This document shows, piece by piece, positions 8,970 to 18,003 of a DNA stretch of 64,000 bases. Position numbers and translations under genes: made by a program. The notes under the pieces are model-generated. The model was not told where the DNA came from. It searched no databases and was given only the letters and a program-made list of their open reading frames with translations. Source of the stretch: Streptomyces tuirus (GTDB lineage: Bacteria; Actinomycetota; Actinomycetes; Streptomycetales; Streptomycetaceae); contig JAGTPG010000002.1 of assembly GCA_018195615.1 (NCBI GenBank), positions 6,069,501-6,133,500 of the forward strand. Direction: 5' to 3'. Each line of letters begins with the position of its first letter. Position 1 is the stretch's first letter.

Positions 8970-10202
8970 TCAGCGATCGAGCAGGCCCTCGAACCCGGGC
9001 CCGGCCGACTCCGGCAGGCCCTCGACCCCGGGCCCGGCCGATTCCGGCAGGCCCTCGACCCCGGGCCCGGCCGATTCCGGGACAGGGGCGCCGAGCGTGC
9101 CGGCGTTCGCCGCCAGAGTGCGGATCTCGGGAAGGTCGTCGTAGAGGTTCTTCCCGGGGCACTCGGTCGGGGAGCCGTCGCGGTGCCCCGAGACGCGGTG
9201 CAGCGTGACCTTCTGGCCCGACTTGTACTTGCCGTTGTCGGCGCCGGCCGTCAGCACCACCGTCCCGGTCGGGTCGATGCCGTACAGACCGAGCTTCCAG
9301 GCCGCGACCTTGGCGATCGACGCGCGCACGGCGGAGTTCACGGTCGTCCTGCCGTAGTCACCGAGCACCGAGACGCTGCTGGTCGCGGTGTTGAAGCCGT
9401 AGGTGTGCGCACCGAGGACGGGCCTGTCGATGCCGCCCGCACGCCCCTCGAAGACGGTGCCGCACTTGTCGACGAGGAAGTGGTAGCCGATGTCGTTCCA
9501 GCCGTTGCTGCGCACGTGGTAGAGGAACACGCCGCGCACGATCGACGCCGACTCGGAGCAGGTGTAGTCGTTGGTGCCCGCCGTGTGGTGGACGAACATC
9601 GCCTTGGTGGCGCCGGTGTAGGTGGGCGGGTCCTTCACCAGGGACTCGTCGGCGCCCCAGGCGGAGCGTGACGTCACCTTGGGGCGGGCGGCCAGGGGCG
9701 CCCCGGCGGCCGGCCCGACCACGTCCGGATCGACGACCGCGGTGTGCACGGCGTCCGACCCGCCGTCGGGATCGACCAGCTCGACGCGCAGCCCCTCGGG
9801 CAGCTCCGAGCCCGAGACGCGGACCTGGATGCCGTCCGACGGCCCGGTCCACAGCGGCTGGGTGCTGCCGCGCACCCCGGCCCGGTCGTGTTCGGGGCCG
9901 GTCTCGGGCGTACGCACGTCGGTCTCCAGCGCGCGCCACGCGCTCCACTCGCCGCTCTCCCGGGAGCGGGTGCGCACATGCGCGGTGCCGTCCAGGGTGG
10001 CGTCCGGATCGTCCCAGGTGACACCGATCATGCTGAACGGCTCGGTGGTGCGCGGGGCGAGGGACCGCTCGTGCGGATCGCCGTCCGGCACCCGGAGGGT
10101 GTGCACATCGTCCGAGGCGGTGGCCCGGGCGGGCTGGGTCAGGCCGAGGGCGCCGAAGGCCAGGGCGGTGGCGACGGCGGTGCGCAGGAGGAGGGACGGC
10201 AT
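8970..10202 (-). CDS. Secreted peptidoglycan-recognition (PGRP) type N-acetylmuramoyl-L-alanine amidase
   Basis: A signal peptide covers about residues 1-27 (cleavage near ARATA). An Ig-like beta region follows (about 55-160), then the PGRP/amidase_2 domain from about 175 with SRSAWGADES. Zinc-site residues H205/H206 (FVHHTAG), H340 (SGHRD) and C348 (TECPG) are in the expected places, so the enzyme should cleave the muramoyl-alanine bond. The extreme C-terminus has three 11-residue repeats of the type PESAGPGVEGL, encoded by a 33-nt tandem repeat. It starts a cell-wall gene block and is divergent from an ECF sigma gene. Confidence 0.9.
   Translation of the reverse strand: MPSLLLRTAVATALAFGALGLTQPARATASDDVHTLRVPDGDPHERSLAPRTTEPFSMIGVTWDDPDATLDGTAHVRTRSRESGEWSAWRALETDVRTPETGPEHDRAGVRGSTQPLWTGPSDGIQVRVSGSELPEGLRVELVDPDGGSDAVHTAVVDPDVVGPAAGAPLAARPKVTSRSAWGADESLVKDPPTYTGATKAMFVHHTAGTNDYTCSESASIVRGVFLYHVRSNGWNDIGYHFLVDKCGTVFEGRAGGIDRPVLGAHTYGFNTATSSVSVLGDYGRTTVNSAVRASIAKVAAWKLGLYGIDPTGTVVLTAGADNGKYKSGQKVTLHRVSGHRDGSPTECPGKNLYDDLPEIRTLAANAGTLGAPVPESAGPGVEGLPESAGPGVEGLPESAGPGFEGLLDR
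8985..9083 (-). repeat. 33-bp tandem repeat, 3 units, inside the amidase 3' end
   Basis: Three nearly identical 33-bp units encode PESAGPGVEGL-type repeats in the amidase tail. The unit length is a multiple of three, so copy-number change would keep the frame. Boundaries are approximate. Confidence 0.75.
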
Positions 10203-10434
10203 ACGGCGCTCGCCTTTCGTCGGGCGGTGGTGTCGCGTGCAGAGCTCCCCGGTGCGTCACTCGGCACAAACCTGTCCGGGCTCGCGCTCCCGAGGACGGC
10301 GGTTCGGGATGACCCGAACGGTGGCGGGCACCGGGCGGCTGACGCGATGTGACACTTCCGCGCGGATCGGCGCTGATGCGCGTGGGGGGGCGTCGCAAAG
10401 GAGGGCGCGCACTCGGCACGGACGAGGACGGTAC

Positions 10435-11052
10435 TTGGGTCAGGGAGCTGAACCCCGGCGCGTGCGGGCGCACGACGAGGAACTGGGCGCGGCGGTCGCA
10501 CGGGCCCAGCAGGGTGACGAGGCGGCCTTCGCGGTCGCCTACCGACTCGTGCAGCCCGGCCTGCTCGGCTACCTGCGCGGGCTCGTCGGGAACGACGCGG
10601 AGGACGTGGCGTCCGACGCCTGGCTGGATATCGCCCGGGACCTCGGACGGTTCAAGGGCGACGGGGCCGGTTTCCGCGGCTGGACGGCGACCATCGCCCG
10701 GCACCGGGCGCTGGACCATCTGCGCCGGCAGCGGGTGAGGCCCCGGTCGTCCGCGCTGGAGCAGGACGTCCTGGAGCTGCCCGGGCCGCAGAGCACGCAC
10801 GACCAGGCGCTGGAGGCCATGTCCACCGAGCGGGCGCTGGAACTGGTCCAGGGACTGCCCCGCGACCAGGCCGAGGCCGTGCTGCTGCGTGTCGTGGTCG
10901 GTCTCGACGGACCGGCCGCCGCGCGCGTCCTGGGCAAGCGGCCGGGCGCGGTCCGCACGGCCGCCTACCGGGGGCTGAAACGTCTCGCCGGGCAGCTCGG
11001 AGCGGCGAGTGTGACGGATGAGGCTCCCCGGACGCTGGGTGAGTCGACGTGA
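10435..11052 (+). CDS. ECF RNA polymerase sigma factor, paralog A
   Basis: Sigma region 2 is clear (LVQPGLLGYLRGLVG, then AEDVASDAWLDIARDLGRF, then FRGWTATIARHRALDHLR). Region 4 follows (LPRDQAEAVLLRVVVGLDGPAAARVLGKRPGAV as the helix-turn-helix part). I favour a TTG start because GAGG lies 7 nt upstream and the product (205 aa) aligns with the paralog at 16194; GTG at 10462 is the alternative. The membrane gene that follows probably acts with it. The 16 kb paralog has the same two-gene arrangement, and cell-wall genes lie between the two pairs. Confidence 0.85.
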   Translation: MGQGAEPRRVRAHDEELGAAVARAQQGDEAAFAVAYRLVQPGLLGYLRGLVGNDAEDVASDAWLDIARDLGRFKGDGAGFRGWTATIARHRALDHLRRQRVRPRSSALEQDVLELPGPQSTHDQALEAMSTERALELVQGLPRDQAEAVLLRVVVGLDGPAAARVLGKRPGAVRTAAYRGLKRLAGQLGAASVTDEAPRTLGEST

Positions 11053-11187
11053 GGGTTGTTCAGCTTCGCCGGCCGGACCGGCGGGGCGGGCGGACCCGGC
11101 GCCCTGAACAGGGCGGACGAGCGGGACGTACTGGTGGCCCTGCGGGGCGTGTGGATCGAGCGGATCGAGCAGGGACGGAAAACTGAC

Positions 11188-11991
11188 ATGGGTGAACGGC
11201 AGAGCGACGGCGGGCTGTCCGGCCGTGGTTCCCGTCACGCCCTCCTCGACGCCGAGGTCGAGGCGCTGATCGTCGCCTCCCTCATGCGGGACGGTGTCGA
11301 CGCCGAGGCGGAGCAGCGGGCGGTGGCCGCGTTCCGGGCCGCCCGGTCGGCCGGGGCCCACCGGACCCGCACCCGACGCCGGGACGACTGGAGCGCCCGG
11401 GAGCGCCGGTACCTGGGTCGGTCGCTGAGGACGACGCTCTCCGTGCTGCTGGCCAGCCTCACGCTGGGCGGTGTCGCCGTCGCGGCGATCGGCGCTGTGG
11501 ATTCCTCGACGGACGGCCCCGGCGGCGGCCGCGAGCACCCGCCCGCGCCGAGCAGTGCTCCACGCGATCCGTCGGGGATGCCCTCCGAGGGCCGCCGCAC
11601 TCCCGGCCCCGGCACCGGATCGCCGTCGGCGCGTCCGGACCGCCCGGCGCCCGCCCAGGACACCGAGGCGCAGTGCCGCGCCTACCGTCAGGTCGAGGGA
11701 CGGGGCAGGGCCATGGACTCCACCGCCTGGCAGCGTCTCGTCGAGGTGGCGGGCGGTGAGAGCAGCGTCACGTCGTACTGCGCCGGACAACTGGCCGAGG
11801 CGAAGCCCGAGCCCGGGCCGGCCAGGAACGGCGGCGCCGCGGCGGGAGGCCCCGACGCGAACGAGGGCGCGAACGAGGGCGCGAACGAGGGCGTGAGCGG
11901 GAGCGCGAACGAGGGCGCGGACATGGGCCAGAACAAGAGCTCGGGCAAGAACGAACCCGCGCAGCAGCAGCCCGACCAGCGTCAGCGGTAA
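11188..11991 (+). CDS. Single-pass membrane protein partnered with ECF sigma A (putative regulator)
   Basis: The 267-aa protein has a cytoplasmic N-terminus of about 80 residues and one membrane segment (TLSVLLASLTLGGVAVAAIGAV). An extracytoplasmic Pro/Ser-rich linker follows, then a short domain with two Cys (CRAYRQ... and VTSYCAGQL around AGG). The tail holds ANEG repeats. Position right after the sigma gene and topology suggest an anti-sigma or sensor role. There is no zinc-binding HxxxCxxC motif, so it is not the ZAS type. The C...AGG...YC pattern recurs in the partner of sigma B at 16868. The ATG at 11188 is chosen; the preceding in-frame region is not family-like. Confidence 0.65.
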   Translation: MGERQSDGGLSGRGSRHALLDAEVEALIVASLMRDGVDAEAEQRAVAAFRAARSAGAHRTRTRRRDDWSARERRYLGRSLRTTLSVLLASLTLGGVAVAAIGAVDSSTDGPGGGREHPPAPSSAPRDPSGMPSEGRRTPGPGTGSPSARPDRPAPAQDTEAQCRAYRQVEGRGRAMDSTAWQRLVEVAGGESSVTSYCAGQLAEAKPEPGPARNGGAAAGGPDANEGANEGANEGVSGSANEGADMGQNKSSGKNEPAQQQPDQRQR

Positions 11992-12290
11992 GCGACGAAC
12001 GAATCGCTTCGCGAACACTCCCTCTGACGGCTTGAACTGACGGCCTGACACGTTCGTTGCCTGGCAATGGTGTTGAGACGTATCAACGGGCAAAAGGTTG
12101 TGCGCACTTTTGGCCTCACCTGAGGCACGGGTTCATCACGAAGGGCCGCTCGCCCGGTCCGATCTGCGTGCTATTGCTGGGATCGATCCAAGATCGTCTC
12201 ACGCTCGGGTCATGACATGGTCAAGGGAAAGGCTCGTGCCCGCCCGATTCCAGGCGCGGCCCCCGCATCCCCCTGCTGAGAGGGCACTTC

Positions 12291-14528
12291 ATGGCCGACG
12301 AGATGGTGCGTCAAGCCCAGGTCTTCATCAACCGCGTGTACGGCGACCGCATCGGCATGACCGTCGAGGAGAACGGGCAGACCGGCTGGCCCACCATGTA
12401 CGCCCTGACCCGCGCGCTCCAGTACGAGCTGGGCATCACCAATCTGTCGAACAGCTTCGGCCCGGCCACCCTGGCGGCCATCGCGGAGAAGTACGGCAAG
12501 ATCGACGCCAACAACGTGCCCCACGCGGACTTCTGCCGGATCCTGCAGTCCGCCCTGTACTGCAAGGGCTACGACGGCAGCGCCATCGACGGCACCTACA
12601 GCGCCCGCATGCAGCAGTCCGTCACCCAGCTCAACGCCGACATGGGGCTGGGTGCCGTCTACCCGGGCAGCGCGCTGTGGCCGAAGGTCATCAAGGGCCT
12701 GTTCAACATGGACGCGTACGTCACCGTCAGCGGCGGCTCCAGCGCGGTCCGCGCGGTGCAGCAGTGGCTCAACGGTCAGTACGTCCTGCGCAAGGACTAC
12801 TACATCATCCCCTGCGACGGCCACCACTCGCGCGACGTCGCCAAGTCCATGCTCTTCGCCGTCCAGTACGAGATCGGGATGGCGGACGGGGTCGCCAACG
12901 GTGTCTTCGGCCCCGGCACCCAGTCCGGCCTCAAGTCGCACACGCTGTCGGTCGGCAGCTCCGGCAACTGGGCACGGCTCTTCACCGGCGCGATGATCCT
13001 CAACCAACGGCCGGTCGCCTTCGGCAACTTCACCAGCGCGGTCTCCACCGCCGTCCAGAGCTTCCAGTCCTTCGTGAAGCTCCCGGTCACGGGCAAGGGC
13101 GATTTCCCGACCTGGGCCTCCCTCCTCGTCTCCTACGGCGACCAGAGCCGCAACGGCGAGGCCTGCGACGGCGTCACCAAGATCACCGACGCGCGCGCGG
13201 CCACCCTCAAGGCGGCCGGCGTGAAGTACATAGGCCGGTACCTCACCAACCCCAGCGCCACCTCTCTCCCCGAGAAGGCCATCCAGCCCGGCGAACTGGC
13301 CACCATCGCCGCGAACGGCCTGCGCTGCTTCCCGATCTACCAGACGTACGGCCGGGACGCCGACGGCTTCAACTACGCCGCCGGACGGGCCGCCGGCCAG
13401 GCCGCCGCCAACGCCGCCCTCGACCACGGTTTCAAGCCCGGTACGCGGATCTTCTTCGCCGTCGACTTCGACGCGCTCGACCACGAGGTGACGTCGAACG
13501 TCCTGCCGCACTTCAAGGGCATCGTGGACGCGCTGGCCGCCGACGGCGCGGAGTTCAAGGTCGGCGTGTACGGGCCGCGCAACGTCTGCACCCGGGTCGG
13601 CGAGGCCGGGCACTCCACCGCCTCGTTCGTCTCCGACATGTCCTCCGGCTTCTCCGGGAACTTCGGCTACCCGCTCCCCGCCGACTGGGCGTACGACCAG
13701 ATCGTCACCCGGACCGTCGGCTCCGGCGCCGGCGCCATCGAGATCGACGTCAACATCGCGTCCGGCCGCGACACCGGCCAGAGTTCCTTCAACGCGCCCC
13801 GGCCACCGCTCCCGGACGTCGGCTTCGACGGCAGGTTCCTCAACGCGCTGCACGAGGACCTCAGCCGCTACATGCGCAGCATCGGCTTCGAGGACGACGG
13901 CGGCACCGGCACCGACGCCCGCCTGTTCACGCACACCCAGTGCTTCGAGACGATCATGTCGTACGACGCACAGACCACCCAGCTGTCCCATGCGTACAAG
14001 ATGCGCAAGGCGATGATCCAGACCTCCGCCTACTGGGAGATGCGGCACTACGACCTGATCGACCAGGGCGTGGACCACCAGGTCGCCTCGTACCACCTCA
14101 ACGGCGTCGGCATCGTCAAGGACTCCTCGACCGGTATCGCGCAGATCAGCGGCGAGGTCGGCATCCGCGCCTGGAACCACTGCATCGACAAGGGCTTCGT
14201 CACGGGCACCCGCACCGACCCGACCAAGGACGCCGACATCTGGGCGATGTGGCAGAAGGTCAACAAGGACAACGCCTTCGCCATGCGGACCGTGCCGCTG
14301 ATCCACCTGTGGGGCGTCGCGGGCAAGCCCGGCGGCAAGAACCCGCCGGCCGGTGAGACGAAACTGCGCGACATGAGCCTGAACTACACCGAGGGCGAGA
14401 TCTTCGAGATCATCCGCCGCTACCAGGGCTGGGGCGACCAGGCCGAGGCCGACGCCGCCAAGCGGATGGGGCTTTACCACATCTTCGAGAAGTACAACAA
14501 CCTTGTCCGGCAGCTCGCCGCCGGGTGA
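12291..14528 (+). CDS. Multidomain peptidoglycan-binding / DUF1906 glycoside-hydrolase-like protein
   Basis: The product is 745 aa with no signal peptide. Residues 1-285 contain several peptidoglycan-binding-like helical repeats (NSFGPATLAAI, DGSAIDGTYSARMQQSV, ANGVFGPGTQSGL). Residues about 290-500 form a DUF1906 (Rv2525c-like) TIM-barrel domain, DGVTKITDARAATLKAAG through FFAVDFDALDHEV. Residues about 510-745 look like a lysozyme/SLT-type fold, with a Glu in AYWEMRHY (E583) followed 30 residues later by STGIAQIS. It probably binds or cuts peptidoglycan, but the lack of a secretion signal leaves its location open. It lies among wall genes between two sigma factor pairs. DUF1906 is confident; the C-terminal assignment is tentative. 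Confidence 0.75.
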   Translation: MADEMVRQAQVFINRVYGDRIGMTVEENGQTGWPTMYALTRALQYELGITNLSNSFGPATLAAIAEKYGKIDANNVPHADFCRILQSALYCKGYDGSAIDGTYSARMQQSVTQLNADMGLGAVYPGSALWPKVIKGLFNMDAYVTVSGGSSAVRAVQQWLNGQYVLRKDYYIIPCDGHHSRDVAKSMLFAVQYEIGMADGVANGVFGPGTQSGLKSHTLSVGSSGNWARLFTGAMILNQRPVAFGNFTSAVSTAVQSFQSFVKLPVTGKGDFPTWASLLVSYGDQSRNGEACDGVTKITDARAATLKAAGVKYIGRYLTNPSATSLPEKAIQPGELATIAANGLRCFPIYQTYGRDADGFNYAAGRAAGQAAANAALDHGFKPGTRIFFAVDFDALDHEVTSNVLPHFKGIVDALAADGAEFKVGVYGPRNVCTRVGEAGHSTASFVSDMSSGFSGNFGYPLPADWAYDQIVTRTVGSGAGAIEIDVNIASGRDTGQSSFNAPRPPLPDVGFDGRFLNALHEDLSRYMRSIGFEDDGGTGTDARLFTHTQCFETIMSYDAQTTQLSHAYKMRKAMIQTSAYWEMRHYDLIDQGVDHQVASYHLNGVGIVKDSSTGIAQISGEVGIRAWNHCIDKGFVTGTRTDPTKDADIWAMWQKVNKDNAFAMRTVPLIHLWGVAGKPGGKNPPAGETKLRDMSLNYTEGEIFEIIRRYQGWGDQAEADAAKRMGLYHIFEKYNNLVRQLAAG

Positions 14529-14538
14529 GGTGGTCGCC

Positions 14539-14997
14539 ATGACCTCCTCGTATCCCGCCGCCCTGCCCCTGCTGATCGGCATCGTCGTCGCCGCTGTGAC
14601 CGCCTTCGGGCTCGTCGGATACGGCTTTCCGGCGATCGGCAGGGGCGGCCCGGGGGCCGTGGCCCGTGGCGGCGCCGCGCTCGCCGGAGCCGTCGCCGCA
14701 GTCGCCTACGCCTGGGGCCTGGTGTCCCTCTTCCGCGACGAGAGCGGCACCGCCCAGGCCTGCCAGGACGCGAACCCCTCGCTGTACGGGCAGGTGAGCG
14801 GCTACAGCGTGTCCTACCTGCCGCCTGCCCTCAACTGCCGCATGTCGTCAGGTGGTTCCTATGCGGCAGCCGTCCCCGGCTTCCTCACGCCCGTGATGAC
14901 GGGCTGTGCGGTGATCGCGGTGACGCTCGCCCTGATCGCCGTCGCCGAACACCGCCGGACCACCACACCCGAGCATCCCGAGAAGAGGACCACGTGA
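14539..14997 (+). CDS. Small membrane protein of the cell-wall block
   Basis: The 152-aa product has hydrophobic segments at about residues 6-26, 41-63 and 112-136. An extracytoplasmic loop between the second and third contains two Cys (QACQDANPSLYG and LNCRMSSGG). A GAGG ribosome site precedes the ATG. It starts 10 bp after the DUF1906 gene and its stop overlaps the GTG of the next gene (GTGA), so the three probably form one operon. No named domain; it may anchor or assist its secreted neighbours. Confidence 0.65.
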   Translation: MTSSYPAALPLLIGIVVAAVTAFGLVGYGFPAIGRGGPGAVARGGAALAGAVAAVAYAWGLVSLFRDESGTAQACQDANPSLYGQVSGYSVSYLPPALNCRMSSGGSYAAAVPGFLTPVMTGCAVIAVTLALIAVAEHRRTTTPEHPEKRTT

Positions 14998-15764
14998 GCG
15001 CCACTCCCGCCTCCCCGCTGTCCCGCAGAGGCTTCCTGCTGCGTGCCGCCGCCGTCACCGCCGCCGCCGCGGTGCTCCCGCACTCGCAGGCGCTGGCCTC
15101 CCCGGCGTACGCCGCCGAGCCACAGGACTACACCTTCCCCAAGGCCGTCCGCGAGGGCGTCGCACGGGCCGAGGCCCGTAACGAGCGACTCCTCGCCGGG
15201 AACCGCTCGGCCAACGGGTGGGAGATGGAGACCGCCGCCGACCAGGGCGGATCCATCGCCACCCGGCCCGTGCCGGGCACTCCGGTGACGGACCTCCAGG
15301 TCCGGCTCGGCGCTCCCGAGACCGTCCTGGTCCACCTCGTCCGCCGCTTCCACTACGAGATCGCCGAGCTCCAGCCCGGCGAGGCCGTCGGCTGGACCGC
15401 TCCGAAGGGGCTCCGGGGGTCCGCCCGCAACCTGGCCTCCGGCACCGCCGTCCGCATCCGTCCCGGCCACTACCCGCCCGGCGCCAAGGGTGGCTACTTC
15501 CCCCTGGAACTGGCGGTTCTCCGCGACATCCTCGCCGAACTCGAGGGTGTGGTCCGCTGGGGCGGTGACGACCGCGCCGTGGACGAGGCCCTCTTCTATC
15601 TCACCGTCGGCCCCGACGACACGCGCCTGGCAGCCCTCGCCGAACGCCTCCGCGTCGGCGAGGCGACCGCCGGTGAGGGCGCCGGCACCCTCGTGGACGT
15701 CCAGGACAAGGACCGTCGCTCAGCCGCCGACGCCCTCGCCCGCCGCCAGCGGAAAGCGGCCTGA
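14994..15764 (+). CDS. Tat-exported M15-like (VanY fold) protein lacking zinc ligands
   Basis: A twin-arginine signal (LSRRGFLLRAAAV, then AYAAEP) leads the 256-aa product. The mature part resembles M15-type D-Ala-D-Ala or L,D-peptidases: NLASGTAVRIRPGHYPPGA, LELAVLRDILAELEGVVRWGGDD, DEALFYLTVGP. Active members have SxH, SGTAxD and DxxHF carrying the zinc ligands. Here these positions read as Leu, Arg and Leu, so zinc-dependent catalysis is not expected. It may be a binding or regulatory pseudo-enzyme. The GTG start overlaps the previous stop codon, indicating coupling. Confidence 0.7.
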   Translation: MSATPASPLSRRGFLLRAAAVTAAAAVLPHSQALASPAYAAEPQDYTFPKAVREGVARAEARNERLLAGNRSANGWEMETAADQGGSIATRPVPGTPVTDLQVRLGAPETVLVHLVRRFHYEIAELQPGEAVGWTAPKGLRGSARNLASGTAVRIRPGHYPPGAKGGYFPLELAVLRDILAELEGVVRWGGDDRAVDEALFYLTVGPDDTRLAALAERLRVGEATAGEGAGTLVDVQDKDRRSAADALARRQRKAA

Positions 15765-15782
15765 CGCCGCGTTGAGCGCGAC

Positions 15783-15915
15783 CCCGAACCTTGCCGGCAC
15801 CGGGTTCGGGAACCGGCACCTCACACAACGCTTCTCGGGCCGATGTGACACAGCACTCATCGGGCGTAGAGCCGGAGACGACCGGGGCCGCCACCCCCCA
15901 CAGGAGAGGCCCCGG
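15783..15915 (+). terminator. Two hairpins after the M15-like gene; start of a 430-bp gap
   Basis: CCCGAACC pairs with GGTTCGGG (15783-15790 with 15803-15810) and CCGGGGCC pairs with GGCCCCGG (15882-15889 with 15908-15915). Both lie shortly after the stop codon and are likely terminators. The rest of the gap up to the sigma B start, 15916-16193, holds an AT-richer stretch near 16040-16130 that could contain the sigma B promoter. I see no gene in it. Confidence 0.55.
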
Positions 15916-16193
15916 CCGTCGCGCGGCACGGGCCGCGCGGCGGCCCGTACTTCCTACAGCGCGCAGGGTGCGTTTTCTGTCACACCCCACCGTGTCACGG
16001 CTTAGTTGCATCTCGGGCGGACATGGACGGGGAGTGGTTTCAGGTCGTAACGTGCCTTTCGCGCCAACAGCGGAGGCGGCAAGACCACCGCAACCACCTG
16101 CGGCCTTGCAAACCGCAACCACCAATGGAGCAACCACAACGGCGAGAACCCGGTCCGCGAGAGCGGCGCCGGCTTAGGCGCAAGAGGGGCGCG

Positions 16194-16868
16194 GTGCTGG
16201 GGGACGACGCGGAGCTGACCGCCGCGGTGCGTGCGGCACAGGACGGAGACGAAACCGCGTTCCGTACTGTGTACCGCGCCGTGCATCCGCGGCTGCTCGG
16301 ATACGTACGGACACTGGTCGGCGACCCGGACGCCGAGGACGTGACGTCCGAGGCGTGGCTTCAGATAGCCCGTGACCTGGAGCGGTTCACCGGCGACGCG
16401 GACCGGTTCCGCGGCTGGGCCGCCCGGATCGCCCGCAACCGCGCGCTGGACCACATACGGATGCGGGGGCGCCGGCCCGCCATCGGCGGCGACGAGACGG
16501 AACTGACCGGCCGGCCCGCCGAGTCCGACACGGCGGGCGAGGCCATCGAGGCACTCGCCACCGACGGCGCCTTCTCCCTCATCTCCCGGCTGCCGCAGGA
16601 CCAGGCCGAGGCGGTCGTGCTGCGCGTGGTCGTGGGGCTCGACGCGAAGACCGCGGCCGAGACCCTCGGCAAGCGTCCGGGCGCCGTCCGGACGGCGGCC
16701 CACCGCGGCCTGAAGCGCCTCGCGGAACTGCTCGGCGACGACCCGGAGGCCGATCCGGAATCCGCCGGGGTGCTCGACGCCCTGCCGCCCCAGAGAGAAC
16801 CGCGCGGCAGGGCCATGACGTCCGCACGTGTGACGCAAAGCGTCGCGCGGACGCAGAAGGATGTGTGA
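16194..16868 (+). CDS. ECF RNA polymerase sigma factor, paralog B
   Basis: The 224-aa product closely matches sigma A at 10435, for example VHPRLLGYVRTLVGDPDAEDV, FRGWAARIARNRALDHIR and LPQDQAEAVVLRVVVGLDAKT. Regions 2 and 4 are both present. The GTG start has AGAGGGG upstream and gives VLGDDAELTAAVRAAQDG; an in-frame ATG at 16125 is possible, but the added residues are low-complexity. The stop overlaps the ATG of the next gene (TGATG). The C-terminal 40 residues are proline/arginine-rich and not conserved in sigma A. Confidence 0.87.
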   Translation: MLGDDAELTAAVRAAQDGDETAFRTVYRAVHPRLLGYVRTLVGDPDAEDVTSEAWLQIARDLERFTGDADRFRGWAARIARNRALDHIRMRGRRPAIGGDETELTGRPAESDTAGEAIEALATDGAFSLISRLPQDQAEAVVLRVVVGLDAKTAAETLGKRPGAVRTAAHRGLKRLAELLGDDPEADPESAGVLDALPPQREPRGRAMTSARVTQSVARTQKDV

Positions 16869-17904
16869 TGGCCGACGAGCAGTACGGGTGGCTGGACCGC
16901 GAAACGGCGGAGCGTTTGCTGAGCGGAGAGCCACTGGAAGCTGTCGAAGGCCCCGCCCGCGACCAGGCCGCACGGCTCGCCGGCGCACTCGGCGCGCTGT
17001 CCACCACACCCCCGCTGACCAGCGAGGAACTCCCCGGTGAGGCCGCTGCGATGGCCGCCTTCCGCAAGGCTCGCGCCGAGCGCGCCGACGCCGAGGTGGC
17101 CCGTGGGGGCACCGTCGGGCAGGCCGGCGGTGAGGTCGTCGACGCGGGGCTGGTCCGGATCGGCGCCCCGCGCCCAGCGGCTCCGGCGACGCCCGGCGGC
17201 CTCGCTGGGCCCGTCCCGCACGCCTCGCGCTGGCCGCCGTGCTGGCCGTCGGCATGGCCGGCGGCGTCACCGTCGCGGCCGGAACCGGAGTCCTGAAAGC
17301 ACCGTTCGGGAGCGACGAACCCAACCCCGGCGCCTCCGTCTCGGCCGCCGTCACTCCGCCCGATCGCCCGCTGATGTCGCCCTCGCCGAGCGACGCCGTG
17401 CAGGGCGGCTCCACGCCGGACGGCGCGCCGAGCGGCACCTCGACGGGCGGCGCCGGTGACTCCGGACGGACCGGGGCAGGCGACGACACGGCCCCGAAAC
17501 CCGGCCCCCGCGACAAGGGAGACGGGTCCGGCGACAGCCGCAAGAAGATCGCGTCCGCCTGCCGTGACCTGCGCGAGGGCAAGCGGCTGGACGCCGACCG
17601 CAGGCGCGCCCTGCGGGACGCGGCGGGCGGCTCCCAGGTGTGGACGTACTGCAAGGACGTCCTGACCGGTGTCGCGGGCCGCTCCACGGAGCGGAACGAC
17701 GAGGACGCGGACCAGGGCGAGCGCGAGGGCAGGGCCCGGAAGCACGACAGCAAGCAGGAGCGGGCCGAGCGGAAGGCCGAGAAGCGGGCCGAGCGGCGGG
17801 GCGACGACGATGACGACGCGGACCGCAGCCGGTCCACGCGGTCGCTGAAACCCCTCCGACCTGCGGTTTCGCAAGCCGTGGAAATATCTGGGCCGAGGGT
17901 GTGA
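16868..17904 (+). CDS. Membrane protein partnered with ECF sigma B, frame disrupted twice
   Basis: The N-terminal 100 residues (MADEQYGWLDRETAERLLSG onwards) are cytoplasmic. The membrane segment LALAAVLAVGMAGGVTVAAG appears only after changing frame twice. Removing one C near 17168 and one C near 17231 joins all parts through an Arg-rich stretch (RLRRRPAASL). The outer domain contains ACRDLREGKRL...AAGG...YCKDVL, matching the partner of sigma A, and a highly charged Lys/Glu/Asp tail. It is translationally coupled to sigma B. Likely role: sensor or anti-sigma of a non-zinc type. The breaks look like sequence errors. Confidence 0.6.
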
Positions 17905-18003
17905 CGTTTTCGGCCGCCCTGGCGCAGTAATGAGTGAGCCGACTGGTCATCGGCCGTCGCACGGAGCCGGGGTTCCCCCCGTACCTACGGCTCGTGCACC
18001 TGA

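Noticed and set aside
9358..12093. 911-codon open frame on the minus strand
   Set aside because: It overlaps the amidase, sigma A and its partner in other frames and has shadow-type composition with no domain.
12210..14582. 790-codon frame antisense to the DUF1906 gene
   Set aside because: The plus-strand gene has clear domains; the antisense text is Val/Asp/Gly-rich shadow.
11188..17904. Zinc-binding (ZAS) anti-sigma factors
   Set aside because: Neither sigma-partner protein contains HxxxCxxC in its cytoplasmic part.
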